Below are positions 27,401-36,223 of a stretch of DNA of 64,000 nt, piece by piece. Below the pieces are notes generated by a model. It had not been told where the DNA came from and ran no database searches. It saw only the letters and a program-made list of their open reading frames with translations. Position numbers and translations under genes: made by a program. This DNA comes from Muribaculaceae bacterium (GTDB lineage: Bacteria; Bacteroidota; Bacteroidia; Bacteroidales; Muribaculaceae), in contig JAGBIJ010000045.1 of the NCBI GenBank assembly GCA_017935045.1, positions 1 through 64,000 of the forward strand, read 5' to 3'. Each line of letters begins with the position of its first letter. Positions within the stretch are counted from its first letter, which is position 1.

Positions 27401-30400
27401 GGGAGATAGAGGTGCAGGCTTTTGAACCGCAGCCCCTCGCTGTCAAGCAGGTCAGCACAGAGCCGGTCAACGACATAAAGATGCTGCGCGGTTCCGAGAA
27501 CAACAAGATGCTCAAAGTGGCCGTGGAGATAGCCGGCGACAAGGGTCTTGTCGACCTGACATCTTTCGACTTTTCCGCCTTGGCCACAGATATGGCCACA
27601 CTGCGCGCCGCACGCCTGTGGTACACCGGCGAGAGCGACGTATTCGGCACATATTCGCAATATGGCGAGACTCTGTATGCCGACCCGCTGGCCTTTAGCG
27701 GCTCACAGCAGTACCGTCAGGCCGGAACATATTATTATTGGTTGACTTACGATGTGACGCCCGCCGCCTCGCTGGACGCGCAGATGCAGGCTCGGCTGGC
27801 TTCGCTGACCGCCAACGGCGCGACTGTGACTCCGGCTGAGGAGCGCGATGCCCTGGTCACAGTACAGGAGGGCATGCACGGCACATTTACCGTAGGTACG
27901 TCCGGCCAGGAAGATTACCTCTCCGTGAGCGCCGCTATCGAAGCCATGAAGGGCGGCATCGACGGCCCTGTGGAGCTGCTGCTCTCTGACGGCAATTACA
28001 AGGAGCTGGTCAAGGTGCCTGCCATAAGCGGCTCTTCGGCCATGAATACCATCACCATGCGTTCGGCTTCGGGCAAGCGCGAGAATACGGTCATCACTTA
28101 CGATGTCTACACCGATCCCGGCAGCTCGCATTATGCCGACCGCTACGGCGTCTTCACTCTCGACGGAGTAAGCCACTTCACTCTGCGCGATGTGACTGTG
28201 GCCACTGAGGCCCTGAATTTCCCCGGCGTCGTATATGTGCGCAACCAGTCGCGCGACAACACTGTGGAAAATTGCGTCATCCGCTCCCCCCGCTCCAATG
28301 ACCAGGGCAAGGGCACAAGCAATGTCTACATGTATGCCAAGAATGAAGCCAACTGCAATTCCGACCGATTCACTCTGAAAGACTGCCTGGTGGACGGCGG
28401 CCTGATAGGCGTGAACATGGGAGGCACCGGCTACGTGGCTCTCCCGCAGGAACGCGGCGGCCATATTACCGGCAATACATTTGTCAATCAAGGCAGCAAG
28501 GGCATCTATGTCCACAATGAAGACGATGTCATAATAGAGGGCAACACCGTGTCCAGCGACGGCGAAGGCACCACCAGCTCGTTCTGGGGCATTGACGTAA
28601 GCCTGGGCCACGGACCCACTGTCATCAGTGACAACGTGGTGCGCATGACCGGCCCCGTATCTTCGGCCCACGGCATGTATGTGCGTGCCAACGACTCCAA
28701 CTGGCTCAAGGAGCAGACACACCGTATATACAATAATGAGATAAATATCTCCGGTATCAGCTCCGCCGTGACCGGTCTGCGCGTGAACAACGACCTGCCC
28801 GGTGTGGAAATTACCCACAATACCTTCCGTCTGCGCGGCGACAACGCCAATTCCAACGGCATATACTTCAGCGGTACGATGGCCGAAGGACTGTTTGCCA
28901 ACAATATAGTGCAGAACGAGGCGGGCGGCACAGTCTACGGAGTGAACCGCGAGGCTTATCTTGCCGAGCTGCCGATGCGCGGCAATGTAGTCTGGACTTC
29001 GGGCGATGTATTCGCTTACGTAAGCCAGAACCGCACGTTCGACGAGTGGAAGGCTGTAGCCACCCTCGACACTGACCCGGCGCTGGAGCAGACGCAGTTC
29101 CTTTCCGATGAAATTCTGGAGCCGGCTGAGAAAGGCTCGCTGTGCAACGGCAACCCTGTGGACTACGTGACAACAGACCTCAACGGCAGCGCGCGCGACA
29201 AAGAGCATCCCTCTGCCGGAGCCTACGAGTACGGCGAGTCGACAGGCGCTCCGGCTATGGCCGAAGGCATGCCCGCCTTCCGCGACATCACTCACGAGAG
29301 CGCCATCATGCAGGTAGCCTCTACCATGACCGGCACACTCAATTATTTCGTGACCGACAGCGACGCCGAAGCTCCCTCGGCAGAGGAGATAACCGGCGAA
29401 GATCTGAAACTGGAGCTCCGCAAAGGCCGCACAGCCGAAGTCAAGCTGACAGGACTCAAGCCCAACAAGACATATAGGGTCTACAGCGTGCTGACCAGTC
29501 TGCGCGGCGTGCAGTCGGACGTACTCACATCCGAACCTTTCACTACCACATATACTCCGACCGCCGTCGCCACGTTCGAAGACGCCGGTATCGTGAACAA
29601 TGTGATCTACGACGGCACATTCAGCTTCACAGGCTTCACGCTCGAAGACATCACTGACGGCGTAGGCGAAGCCCCGAACGCCAAGGCCGCCCTGATGGAA
29701 GATGGCTATGGAGTTGTCAGGCTGACCAATTCCGATGACCTGAGCCTCGACGGATTCTTCATCAAGAATGAAGCCGAAGTTACTCTGACAACCCGCGACG
29801 CGTCGCTGCGCGAGCAGAAGACCAAGACAGTGGCCGCCAGCCCTGCCTGGACTTATGTCAACCTGCGCGACCTGGGTCCCATGACTTATCTCGACTTCGA
29901 GAGCGACGGCAATGTAAGCATCGACAATTTCGCCGGCCAGCCGCTGACGCTTGAGGTGACTGTGGACTTCGACGAGACCGTACGCCTGACCGAAGGCGCG
30001 GAGACAAGCGTGCCGGCAAGCATAAGTGGCGGTGTGGGTCCGTATGCCATAGAATGGCGCGACGCCTCCGGCGCGACTGTAGGTACGACCGGCGCCCTCT
30101 CGCTGAAACCCGCACACAGCGCGGCATACACTGTCAGCGTGAGCGACGCCTGGGACAGCAAGGCTTCCGCCGCGTTCAAGGTCTATGTGGAGGGCGCTCA
30201 GTACGCCGCCACTTTCGACGACCTGCAGCTTGAGCCGGAGTCCAACTGGCACGGCGACACCGAGGACGAGGACTACATGAGCGGCTCGTTCTTCAGCGGC
30301 TCGTTTGAGTTCAACAACCTCTACATGGCCGATTGGGACTCGTGGGCTTTCTTCGGTTATTCCAATTCGACATCGACTTCATTCTCCGACTATTATACTG

Positions 30401-31383
30401 ACCAGTATAATTCGGCTGTCGGCCATGGCCACGGAGACTCGGCCAACTACGGTGTGCTTTACGCTTCCGACTTCATGGGACAGAGCGAGGCTACTGTGAC
30501 CAATTCCGCAGCAGGCCAGACTGTAGAGGGCTGTTGGTTTACCAACTCGGCCTGGGTCGTAAGCGCCATACTCAACGGCGACGGCATGAGCGAGGCCTTC
30601 GGCAAGGACGACAATCTTATACTCCATATTACGGGCCTTGACTCCAAGGGCGAGACTACCGGCGCTGTCGATTTCCCGCTGGCCGACTACAGTGCCGACG
30701 ACGAAAAGGACCGCTGGTACCTCGACAGCTGGCAGTGGTGCGACCTGAAGCCTCTGGGCGCAGTATGCAAGCTGAGATTCAACATTACCGGCAGCAAGAG
30801 CAGCAGCTACGGCCTTACTACTCCCGCGTATGTGTGTCTCGACGACCTGGGCACAGGACGAGAGGTAGCCGAAGCCGAAACGGTAACATTGCTGACCAAC
30901 GCGGAGACTCCCTCCGACAGCTTCGCCCTGGAGCCCTATTTCAGCTTCAAGGCAGACGAGGGCACCGTAAGCTACGTCATAGAGTGTGAGGACAGCCGTG
31001 TAAGCCTGAACGACGGCACAGTCACTGTAGAGGCTCCCTCCGGAGAGCAGATGAGTCTTGTGGCCCACGCCACGCAGCGCGGCAAACATGAATATGTGCG
31101 TATACCTGTCAAGGTTGACGCCCGTCCGCTTGGAGTGGAGACCGTAGAGACGGTAAAATCCGTTGTATACCCGAATCCTGCCCGCGATTATGTCCGCGTA
31201 AGCAGCGAGGCGACAGACTATACCGTGACTCTTATAAGCATGGATGGCCGCGCGCTGATAAGCATGAGCGGATGCAGCGGTACGGTCACCATGGATCTGA
31301 ACGGCGTCAGCGCCGGCAACTATCTTGTGAAAGTGACATCGGCCGACGGCCGAGCCAAAGTTCACAAGCTCCTTGTAAAGTAA
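24478..31383 (+). CDS. Giant modular surface protein under B12 control
   Basis: A 2301-residue secreted protein with a signal peptide (1-23, ending ALPALA). The N-terminal half has four two-domain units, each a CUB-like jelly roll (starting near 49, 324, 589 and 868, with YIYDG-type motifs) plus a module resembling the BNR-associated N-terminal domain of Bacteroidales sialidases. Next come a right-handed beta-helix (about 1150-1505, many N-x-V/I-x-N turns), an Fn3-like domain (1596-1693), a jelly-roll-like domain (1698-1821), a PKD-like domain (1825-1905), a DUF4465-type domain (about 1911-2130) and a Por/T9SS-like sorting domain (PNPARDY near 2230, ending VHKLLVK). Surface cobamide-binding BtuH-type proteins have, as far as I recall, DUF4465 folds. 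With the riboswitch upstream, cobamide capture or adhesion is the leading hypothesis. No TonB transporter is adjacent. Confidence 0.85.
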   Translation: MYRIFRYLTVLVLCAVSALPALAATEVYDMPRKDGQHPVKTVEGELLFYDMGGSSGSTPGYFAGYTRFVPADESGQVQISFNTLDLTGSAAVYIYDGDINFTGYYSDIPEGYLAKLTGSEAGGTFVSTTGSLSVLYHCKGTGGGAGWEALVTEVPSKQQEWKEVSAVRTGLPVAYPGKQGQPLIKVNALTDGGAEPLSVSELAFTLGGTLPLDKLSNLRVVYSKSSDAPEGDAFGVTAAGASALTFSGDVPLKHGDNYFWLLADIADDAAAGQTVEATLTGLTAGSTQRVASPVAPEGSVTLANMVLLSSTPKTWKVGDMPIDFYDDGGIGGKISADFTGQATFVPTTPGRKVRIRFTKLALFNTSSTGKNDVLKVYNGTAADDAQLLATVLKDLITVHSTAADGSLTVSLTSTTGVPADGFEAVVEEFTPQPMEIESIAASRPDTGNAAAGEEDVRILLFNVRTRNTEPALTLDSFDFASASTAPVSAARLYFLGADATSAGTLVGSAPAPGATFSIAADSPVTLAERDNWFLLCYNVGRDAVNDQTLTAALTAVVSGAIKTAATEGNPAGERKIENVYYSRTKHATYTVNGTWQFKTTPSQYSYYGYDNTEGEQITTFLPATDGMTMEIDFSKFNLASSNYGTPAVLKIIDGESADGTVLWEMTYSTRSEGPGRALRAGNAAGALTVVFNSNGNRGGSGQGFAATVREYRSHPMEVTAVEAVQTNTDNIRPAATDQEIISVKVTADGDQNPVSVTELDIDMKGCQDIVKTVKIYSTGKDQTFATGALVAEKAVDPQSAVQKITLANPLALNEKDNWLHVAYDMAETLPSDRKVDASVAGLTAGGKNVAVTAADPDGERMTKNIYYFEGGGKTVTVDGSMLFYDNMGPDAKYTTDAQGSVTFMPTEGKIIRFIFKNFYTNIRDYFYIYDGTDTQATPLQKLSGSKSDLAPVISTADNGALTVVFEPTKPYNDGWEIEVQAFEPQPLAVKQVSTEPVNDIKMLRGSENNKMLKVAVEIAGDKGLVDLTSFDFSALATDMATLRAARLWYTGESDVFGTYSQYGETLYADPLAFSGSQQYRQAGTYYYWLTYDVTPAASLDAQMQARLASLTANGATVTPAEERDALVTVQEGMHGTFTVGTSGQEDYLSVSAAIEAMKGGIDGPVELLLSDGNYKELVKVPAISGSSAMNTITMRSASGKRENTVITYDVYTDPGSSHYADRYGVFTLDGVSHFTLRDVTVATEALNFPGVVYVRNQSRDNTVENCVIRSPRSNDQGKGTSNVYMYAKNEANCNSDRFTLKDCLVDGGLIGVNMGGTGYVALPQERGGHITGNTFVNQGSKGIYVHNEDDVIIEGNTVSSDGEGTTSSFWGIDVSLGHGPTVISDNVVRMTGPVSSAHGMYVRANDSNWLKEQTHRIYNNEINISGISSAVTGLRVNNDLPGVEITHNTFRLRGDNANSNGIYFSGTMAEGLFANNIVQNEAGGTVYGVNREAYLAELPMRGNVVWTSGDVFAYVSQNRTFDEWKAVATLDTDPALEQTQFLSDEILEPAEKGSLCNGNPVDYVTTDLNGSARDKEHPSAGAYEYGESTGAPAMAEGMPAFRDITHESAIMQVASTMTGTLNYFVTDSDAEAPSAEEITGEDLKLELRKGRTAEVKLTGLKPNKTYRVYSVLTSLRGVQSDVLTSEPFTTTYTPTAVATFEDAGIVNNVIYDGTFSFTGFTLEDITDGVGEAPNAKAALMEDGYGVVRLTNSDDLSLDGFFIKNEAEVTLTTRDASLREQKTKTVAASPAWTYVNLRDLGPMTYLDFESDGNVSIDNFAGQPLTLEVTVDFDETVRLTEGAETSVPASISGGVGPYAIEWRDASGATVGTTGALSLKPAHSAAYTVSVSDAWDSKASAAFKVYVEGAQYAATFDDLQLEPESNWHGDTEDEDYMSGSFFSGSFEFNNLYMADWDSWAFFGYSNSTSTSFSDYYTDQYNSAVGHGHGDSANYGVLYASDFMGQSEATVTNSAAGQTVEGCWFTNSAWVVSAILNGDGMSEAFGKDDNLILHITGLDSKGETTGAVDFPLADYSADDEKDRWYLDSWQWCDLKPLGAVCKLRFNITGSKSSSYGLTTPAYVCLDDLGTGREVAEAETVTLLTNAETPSDSFALEPYFSFKADEGTVSYVIECEDSRVSLNDGTVTVEAPSGEQMSLVAHATQRGKHEYVRIPVKVDARPLGVETVETVKSVVYPNPARDYVRVSSEATDYTVTLISMDGRALISMSGCSGTVTMDLNGVSAGNYLVKVTSADGRAKVHKLLVK

Positions 31384-31412
31384 TCGTTTTTCTAATTTTT
31401 ATTCTTTGCCAG

Positions 31413-31446
31413 AAGGGGGCGCGATGTGCCGATCGCGCCCCCTTTT
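31413..31446 (+). terminator. Terminator of the giant gene
   Basis: Perfect 13-bp GC-rich stem (31413-31425 with 31432-31444), 6-nt loop and a T-tract (31443-31446). Confidence 0.9.
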
Positions 31447-31574
31447 ATCATGCAGACCGTAATCCGGCTATGGAAATACGCTACAAGTGCAGCATAGTCT
31501 TTGGACTGTCGTTTCCTCACACGTGGAAAGGGTAATTTCGGACAATTTTTCGGCCAAAAAGAGCAACGGAATGA

Positions 31575-31605
31575 TTGCAGTTTCGCGGGGTATTTAGTAA
31601 TTTTG
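31575..31605 (+). promoter_or_regulatory. Promoter of the phospholipase A gene
   Basis: TTG at 31575-31577, 20-bp spacer, TAATTTTG at 31598-31605. The ATG at 31615 follows after 9 nt, giving at most a few leader bases. Confidence 0.75.
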
Positions 31606-31614
31606 CAGCCTGAA

Positions 31615-32457
31615 ATGAGAATGATACGAGTCATATTGAGCATATTGTGTGTCATGGCGCTCCCCGTTGCCGTGTCCGGCCAGATAATCAAAGTAGAGCG
31701 TGAGAAAAGTTTTACGGATTCACTGCGTGAGGAATTTGACCGTGGCCCGTATTTCGGTCTGTACAGAGACAATTATTTCATTGTCGGCACAGATCCCACG
31801 CATAAGCCTACCGCCAATAATTCTGACATAAAGTTTCAGGTCTCAATAGCCCAGAAGCTCACGAAATCCACACTGCCGGGCAAGACATATCTGTTTCTGA
31901 CCTATACGCAGAATGTAGCCTGGGACGTATTCAAGCGTTCTATGCCGATGCACGATTTTACATTCAATCCCGGCCTGGGTCTGGTCAAGCCCCTGTTCTC
32001 ACGCGACCGGTTCATAGGCAAGGCCACGCTGCTGATAGAACACATGAGCAACGGACGCGACTCGATTCAGAGCCGCTCGTGGAACCGTATATCACTGGGC
32101 GCGTCGATATTGATAGATGAATTCGTATGTATCGACGGTAAATTCTGGATTCCTATAGTCGATGGAGAAAACAACCGGGATATCCTGGATTATGTCGGTC
32201 TGTTTCAGGGCGGTGTCAGTGTGATGAGCCACAACAGAAAGTTTGGCGGCTCGCTTCATTTCGTGAAGCGGCGCGGCTGGAACCTGAGCTGCAACACGAT
32301 TCTGGAGCTGTATTGGCGTCCCTGGGAGCGCGCCAACCAATATTTCTTTCTGCAGTGGTATAACGGATATGGGGAAAATCTGCTGGATTACAACAAATTT
32401 CACAATCGTCTGAGGCTGGGTATCGTAATCAAGCCGCGTTTCTTCTCAGAGTTCTGA
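31615..32457 (+). CDS. pldA: Outer-membrane phospholipase A
   Basis: Integral outer-membrane beta-barrel that hydrolyses phospholipids mislocalised to the outer leaflet. The 280-residue protein has a signal peptide (ending AVSGQ). The OMPLA catalytic signature is intact: His143 and Ser145 in EHMSNGR and Asn157 in SRSWNR, spaced as in the E. coli enzyme. The later strand QWYNGYGENLLDYN also matches OMPLA. I use the ATG at 31615 (an ATG at 31621 is equally possible) because a complete promoter ends at 31605, so the longer frame from 31501 is not plausible. It stands alone, convergent to the aro/cytochrome operon. Confidence 0.92.
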   Translation: MRMIRVILSILCVMALPVAVSGQIIKVEREKSFTDSLREEFDRGPYFGLYRDNYFIVGTDPTHKPTANNSDIKFQVSIAQKLTKSTLPGKTYLFLTYTQNVAWDVFKRSMPMHDFTFNPGLGLVKPLFSRDRFIGKATLLIEHMSNGRDSIQSRSWNRISLGASILIDEFVCIDGKFWIPIVDGENNRDILDYVGLFQGGVSVMSHNRKFGGSLHFVKRRGWNLSCNTILELYWRPWERANQYFFLQWYNGYGENLLDYNKFHNRLRLGIVIKPRFFSEF

Positions 32458-32463
32458 CCCGAT

Positions 32464-33252
32464 TCATACGGGTACGGCAATCGACTCCATAAGCCTGGCC
32501 AGAGCTTCGGGCGTGAGTTGCTGCGCCGCATCAGTCATGGCCTCCGCCGGGTTGCAGTGTGTCTCTATGATAAGGCCGTCGTAGCCGCGCGACAAGGCTT
32601 CGCGGCTCAGTGGCGCGATGTGGCAACGCGCGCCGCCTATGTGCGAGGGGTCGCATAGCATAGGCAGTTCGGGCAGCTCGGCGCGGAATCTGTCGGCTAC
32701 TTCCCAAAACGGTGTGTTGCGGTACGGCGGACAAGTGTCGTCTGGACGGATGAAGGTCTTGAAACCGCGCAATATGGCTCCCAGACGGCTCAGACCGCAG
32801 CGGGCGAACCGCTCGACTGCGCCTATCCACAGGTCGAGGTCGGCGCTCGCCGGATTCTTGACAAAGACAGGTATGTCTGTACCCCGCAGAGCTTCGGCTA
32901 TCTCCTGGGTAACGAACGGACAGGCCGTCGTGCGCGCGCCTATCCATACCACGTCTATTCCGGCGCGAAGGGCGAGCTCGGCATGTCTGGGTGTGCCTAC
33001 CTCGGTTGCAGTAAGCATCCCGAACCGCTCCTTGACTTCGGCAAGCCAGGGCAGAGCCAGCTCTCCGTAACCCTCAAATCCGCCGGGACGCGTGCGCGGT
33101 TTCCACACGCCGGCGCGGAATATACGCACGCCTGCCCTATGCAGGGCGCCGGCAGTCGTCAGGACCTGTGTACGGGACTCGGCCGAGCAGGGACCGGCGA
33201 TAATGAGGGGAGAGCCATCGGTATTCATTATATGTTTCATGTCGGAAATCAT
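32464..33252 (-). CDS. 3-deoxy-7-phosphoheptulonate synthase (type I-beta, no mutase domain)
   Basis: DAHP synthase joins phosphoenolpyruvate and erythrose-4-phosphate in the first step of the shikimate pathway. Of 262 residues, almost all are the catalytic barrel: AGPCSAES near the N-terminus, VWIGARTTACP, VKNPAS, the Asn-Thr-Pro loop YRNTPFW and the metal-ligand segment CDPSHIGG. There is no fused chorismate mutase or ACT domain, so feedback control by that route is missing. The ATG at 33252 forms an ATGA overlap with the ccsA-like stop, which makes this the last gene of the eight-gene operon; ATGs at 33240 and 33228 are alternatives. Its place beside a chorismatase-like gene is notable. 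Confidence 0.88.
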   Translation of the reverse strand: MISDMKHIMNTDGSPLIIAGPCSAESRTQVLTTAGALHRAGVRIFRAGVWKPRTRPGGFEGYGELALPWLAEVKERFGMLTATEVGTPRHAELALRAGIDVVWIGARTTACPFVTQEIAEALRGTDIPVFVKNPASADLDLWIGAVERFARCGLSRLGAILRGFKTFIRPDDTCPPYRNTPFWEVADRFRAELPELPMLCDPSHIGGARCHIAPLSREALSRGYDGLIIETHCNPAEAMTDAAQQLTPEALARLMESIAVPV

Positions 33253-35126
33253 TGATAAGCGTGGAGAGAGGGAAGATAGTTTACTCCTATGTAAGTCATC
33301 AGTATCGAGGCGAAGGCAAGCAACATCAGAGCGCAGAACAGACGCGGGCGGGATGCCGGCGCCAGCGACCGATGCAGCGGCAGAGCGTAGAGAAGCATTG
33401 TAACCAAAGCCCATGTCTCTTTAGGATCCCAAGCCCAATATCTCCCCCAGCTCTGCTCGGCCCATACGGCTCCGGTAAATATACCGAGTCCGAGCAGATA
33501 GACACCCGGCGCCAGCAGCCGCCGGGCCAGACCGAGCCACCGGTGCGCGGGCTTTATCAGACCGGCTATCGCCAGCGGCATTGTAAAGGCAAGCATGGCA
33601 TAGGCCGTCATCACAATGGAGACATGGATTGTGAGCCACGGCGATGCAAGCACCGGCATAAGCGGCGACATTACCGGGTCTTTATAAGAAAGATATGCTA
33701 CTAACGCTGTAAATCCGCTCATCAGCAGCCCTATGGCCGTAACTGCCGAATCGCGGCGCCCTATAAACAGAGTCAGCAGCGCAATGGCTACTGAGAGAAA
33801 CTGCATAATCTGCGGCGCCCCCGACAGGGACATGGAGCCGTTGACCCACCACGCCCAGATGTAGACTGCCGTGCCGGTGAGAGCTACTGTCACAGAGAGC
33901 GGCAACAAAAACCTCGGTATCCGCTTGCAGGCAAGCGCAATGGCTATGATGCCGCAGACAAGGCTGAGAATGAAGTACAGTCGCAGAGGCTGGATATGGT
34001 TGTACAGTACCTCGGCGCGGATGGAAGCCTGCGGACGCAAAGAGCCGGAATCAGACGGCAGAGGGGTAAAGAGCCGGCCTTCACATGCCTCGGCAAACAG
34101 CACTACCTTCTCGTCCAGGCGTAGTACGGCATCATCGAGCGGGCCGCTGCCTCCCTGATACAGAGCTGCGGGCCGGTATGCGCCCTCCTCATACAGCTCG
34201 ACCGGAGAAATGTAGTGCGAGCGTATCCCAAGTGCATCGCGCAAAGGTTCGCTTTTAACGTATATGAAGCGCTCTTGACTCCATTCTGCCGGATAGAGTA
34301 TGACGCTTGCGAGAAAACGCTCGGCGCTCAAGCCGGCTACCGAGGAGCTGCCGGTCAGTTTGAGAGTGAACTCGCGGGCGACGGTACTGTAGGGGACTAT
34401 ACGTCCGCGGAATTCCACCTGACAGGCCTCAAGCGCAGCAGCCGTAGAGTCCGGCACCGCCGGGGCGGCGGCGGCCGGAACGGCGGCAAGAAATATGGGC
34501 GCGAGCCAAAGCGCGGGGCGGAAGCGGCGCAATAGAAATATGAAGCCGGAGACTGCGAACAGTGCGTAGCCGCAGAACGAGAGAAGCGTACCCCAGAAAT
34601 CGCTGCGTACGGTCAGTATGCTGCCACCTTTCCCGTCGAACGAGGTCTGATATAACCGGTAGCCCTGTATGTCGGCCGGTCTGTTCATGGAAATTTCGAT
34701 GGATTTTCCGTCCGACACCAGAAGAGAGCGGAAATCACGCGGTATCGTCATACCGGGATAATATTCGGTTCTGAACTCTTTCAGAGTCAGCCGGCACGGC
34801 AGCGGCAGGGTCTCTCCAGTGTCGGAGACGAATGTATCCATTGTTCGCCCCGGCGAGAGATGCAGGCTACCGCTGACAGCCGTCAGGGCTGACGCGCCTC
34901 CTCCCGCAAGCATCAGCAGAAACGAGAGGTGGAGGGCAAACAGCAGCGGACGCCGCCACAGCCGCGACACCGCCATACCCCATAGCAGACCGGCGCCGAC
35001 GACGCACCAGAACGCCAGCCACTGCCATGACGAATAGACGGAAGCAGGCATGAGCGACGTGGCGCCGACAAACAAGGTCGCCGCCACGCATACGGTCAGA
35101 ATTATCTTTCTGTCAGAACGCGGCAT
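33249..35126 (-). CDS. Fused ResB-CcsA (system II) cytochrome c maturation protein
   Basis: Moves haem across the inner membrane and attaches it to CxxCH motifs of exported apocytochromes. The 625-residue protein fuses a ResB-like N-terminal half (about 1-215, four membrane helices around a beta-rich periplasmic part) with a further periplasmic region and a CcsA-like C-terminal half of about eight helices. The CcsA haem-handling motif is seen in WGRYWAWDPKETWAL near residue 560, with flanking His residues. Such fusions are usual in Bacteroidetes. Two of its likely clients, the di-haem oxidoreductase and the mono-haem lipoprotein, are encoded upstream in the same operon, so it may be a dedicated synthetase. 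Confidence 0.9.
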   Translation of the reverse strand: MPRSDRKIILTVCVAATLFVGATSLMPASVYSSWQWLAFWCVVGAGLLWGMAVSRLWRRPLLFALHLSFLLMLAGGGASALTAVSGSLHLSPGRTMDTFVSDTGETLPLPCRLTLKEFRTEYYPGMTIPRDFRSLLVSDGKSIEISMNRPADIQGYRLYQTSFDGKGGSILTVRSDFWGTLLSFCGYALFAVSGFIFLLRRFRPALWLAPIFLAAVPAAAAPAVPDSTAAALEACQVEFRGRIVPYSTVAREFTLKLTGSSSVAGLSAERFLASVILYPAEWSQERFIYVKSEPLRDALGIRSHYISPVELYEEGAYRPAALYQGGSGPLDDAVLRLDEKVVLFAEACEGRLFTPLPSDSGSLRPQASIRAEVLYNHIQPLRLYFILSLVCGIIAIALACKRIPRFLLPLSVTVALTGTAVYIWAWWVNGSMSLSGAPQIMQFLSVAIALLTLFIGRRDSAVTAIGLLMSGFTALVAYLSYKDPVMSPLMPVLASPWLTIHVSIVMTAYAMLAFTMPLAIAGLIKPAHRWLGLARRLLAPGVYLLGLGIFTGAVWAEQSWGRYWAWDPKETWALVTMLLYALPLHRSLAPASRPRLFCALMLLAFASILMTYIGVNYLPSLHAYQ

Positions 35127-36219
35127 AGTCCGTCGTAAGTTTCTTGACAGCCATGCACTCCGTCTCTATCAGCCAGCCGGGGCGGCATACAGGCGCGAGG
35201 GTAATGACACGCGGTGTGTCGGGGAAACGGGTGTCGAAGATGTCGCGTACGGCGGCATAATCCGCAGTGTCGCGCAGATAGACTATGAAGTGAGCCACAT
35301 CGGCAGTCGTGCAGTCAGCTTCAGCAAGAAGAACGGAGATATTCTCCAGCATGCGCTCTGTCTGACCGAGGATATCGCCGGGATGCACTATCTCGCCCTT
35401 GTTGTCTATGCTCGCCGTACCTGATATGTAGACGTGGCGGCGGTCGGCATAGTCTACAGCCGTACCACGCTCAAACGCCACACCGTATTCTATGGTCGGA
35501 TTAAGATGCGTGGCTCCGTAGAGCAGACGCATCTGCCCCGGCTTCAGCGATGTGTCACAGACAGCATTGAAGCTTACAGACACTGCGGGATCCGGGTTGC
35601 GGCCTTCAATCCCTGTGGAGCTGATGAAGTGAGTGTCACGCGAGAGTCCGGCGCGGGCAAACATATCGTTGCGCCCGGACACTACTCCGGCATAATTCAC
35701 GTCTACGTCACGTACGAAGAACCATGTCCGCAGGCAGTGGTCAAGCATTGTCGCCCCCCTTTGTCTCAGAATGGCATCAAGTTTGTCAAGATAGGCGGCT
35801 GTAAGGGCGTAAGCGGTATCGCCGCACGGCGGGGTGTCGCCCATCCATATCCGCCCGCGGGGGCTGCTATATACTCCGGGCGCGGTACGGGTATAGTCGG
35901 CTTCGGCCTCCAATACAATCCATAAGGCCGCTTTGGCGCCGTCGAGGGGCGGCTGCTGCACGGCCGTTGACGCGCAATCGGCAACAGGGAGCGCCCCGGC
36001 CTGATTGGTGGCGTCACTGAGAAACCAACGCATGAAGACAGGCGCCATATCAAGGTCTGCCGCAAGTTTGCCGGCCATCTCGAGTATGCCTTCTATCTGC
36101 GCTGCGAACGGCAGCCGGACATCTTTGCAGCCGACTATGGCGTGGGCCTCCCTGCGACCCGTGTCGCAAAGCGCGAGGCGGGCGTGGCAACAGGATGTCT
36201 CTATATATCTGTAATCCAT
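35113..36219 (-). CDS. Rid/YjgF-fold protein, chorismatase-like
   Basis: A 368-residue cytoplasmic protein whose C-terminal part (about 245-360: YISGTASIDNKGEIVHPGD... up to the ETECMAV strand) is a Rid/YjgF domain. The N-terminal half carries RTWFFVRDVDVNY and a following ISSTGIEGR segment, which recall the FkbO/Hyg5/XanB2 chorismatases that turn chorismate into hydroxybenzoate or dihydrodihydroxybenzoate. That link is by eye only; a multi-domain Rid deaminase is the alternative. I start at 36219 (MDYRYIETS), 4 nt after the haem lipoprotein stop; the longer start at 36276 would overlap that gene. The 3' end overlaps the cytochrome maturation gene by 14 nt. Confidence 0.7.
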   Translation of the reverse strand: MDYRYIETSCCHARLALCDTGRREAHAIVGCKDVRLPFAAQIEGILEMAGKLAADLDMAPVFMRWFLSDATNQAGALPVADCASTAVQQPPLDGAKAALWIVLEAEADYTRTAPGVYSSPRGRIWMGDTPPCGDTAYALTAAYLDKLDAILRQRGATMLDHCLRTWFFVRDVDVNYAGVVSGRNDMFARAGLSRDTHFISSTGIEGRNPDPAVSVSFNAVCDTSLKPGQMRLLYGATHLNPTIEYGVAFERGTAVDYADRRHVYISGTASIDNKGEIVHPGDILGQTERMLENISVLLAEADCTTADVAHFIVYLRDTADYAAVRDIFDTRFPDTPRVITLAPVCRPGWLIETECMAVKKLTTDYAAF

Positions 36220-36223
36220 AATA

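Noticed and set aside
27703-30252. Very long minus-strand open frame (849 codons) inside the giant gene
   Set aside because: It is an antisense shadow: no signal, no recognisable domain, and the plus-strand protein has clear domains. High GC and codon bias remove stop codons from this phase.
31501-31614. Longer pldA start at 31501
   Set aside because: The extra 38 codons precede the promoter and would put the signal peptide in the interior of the protein.
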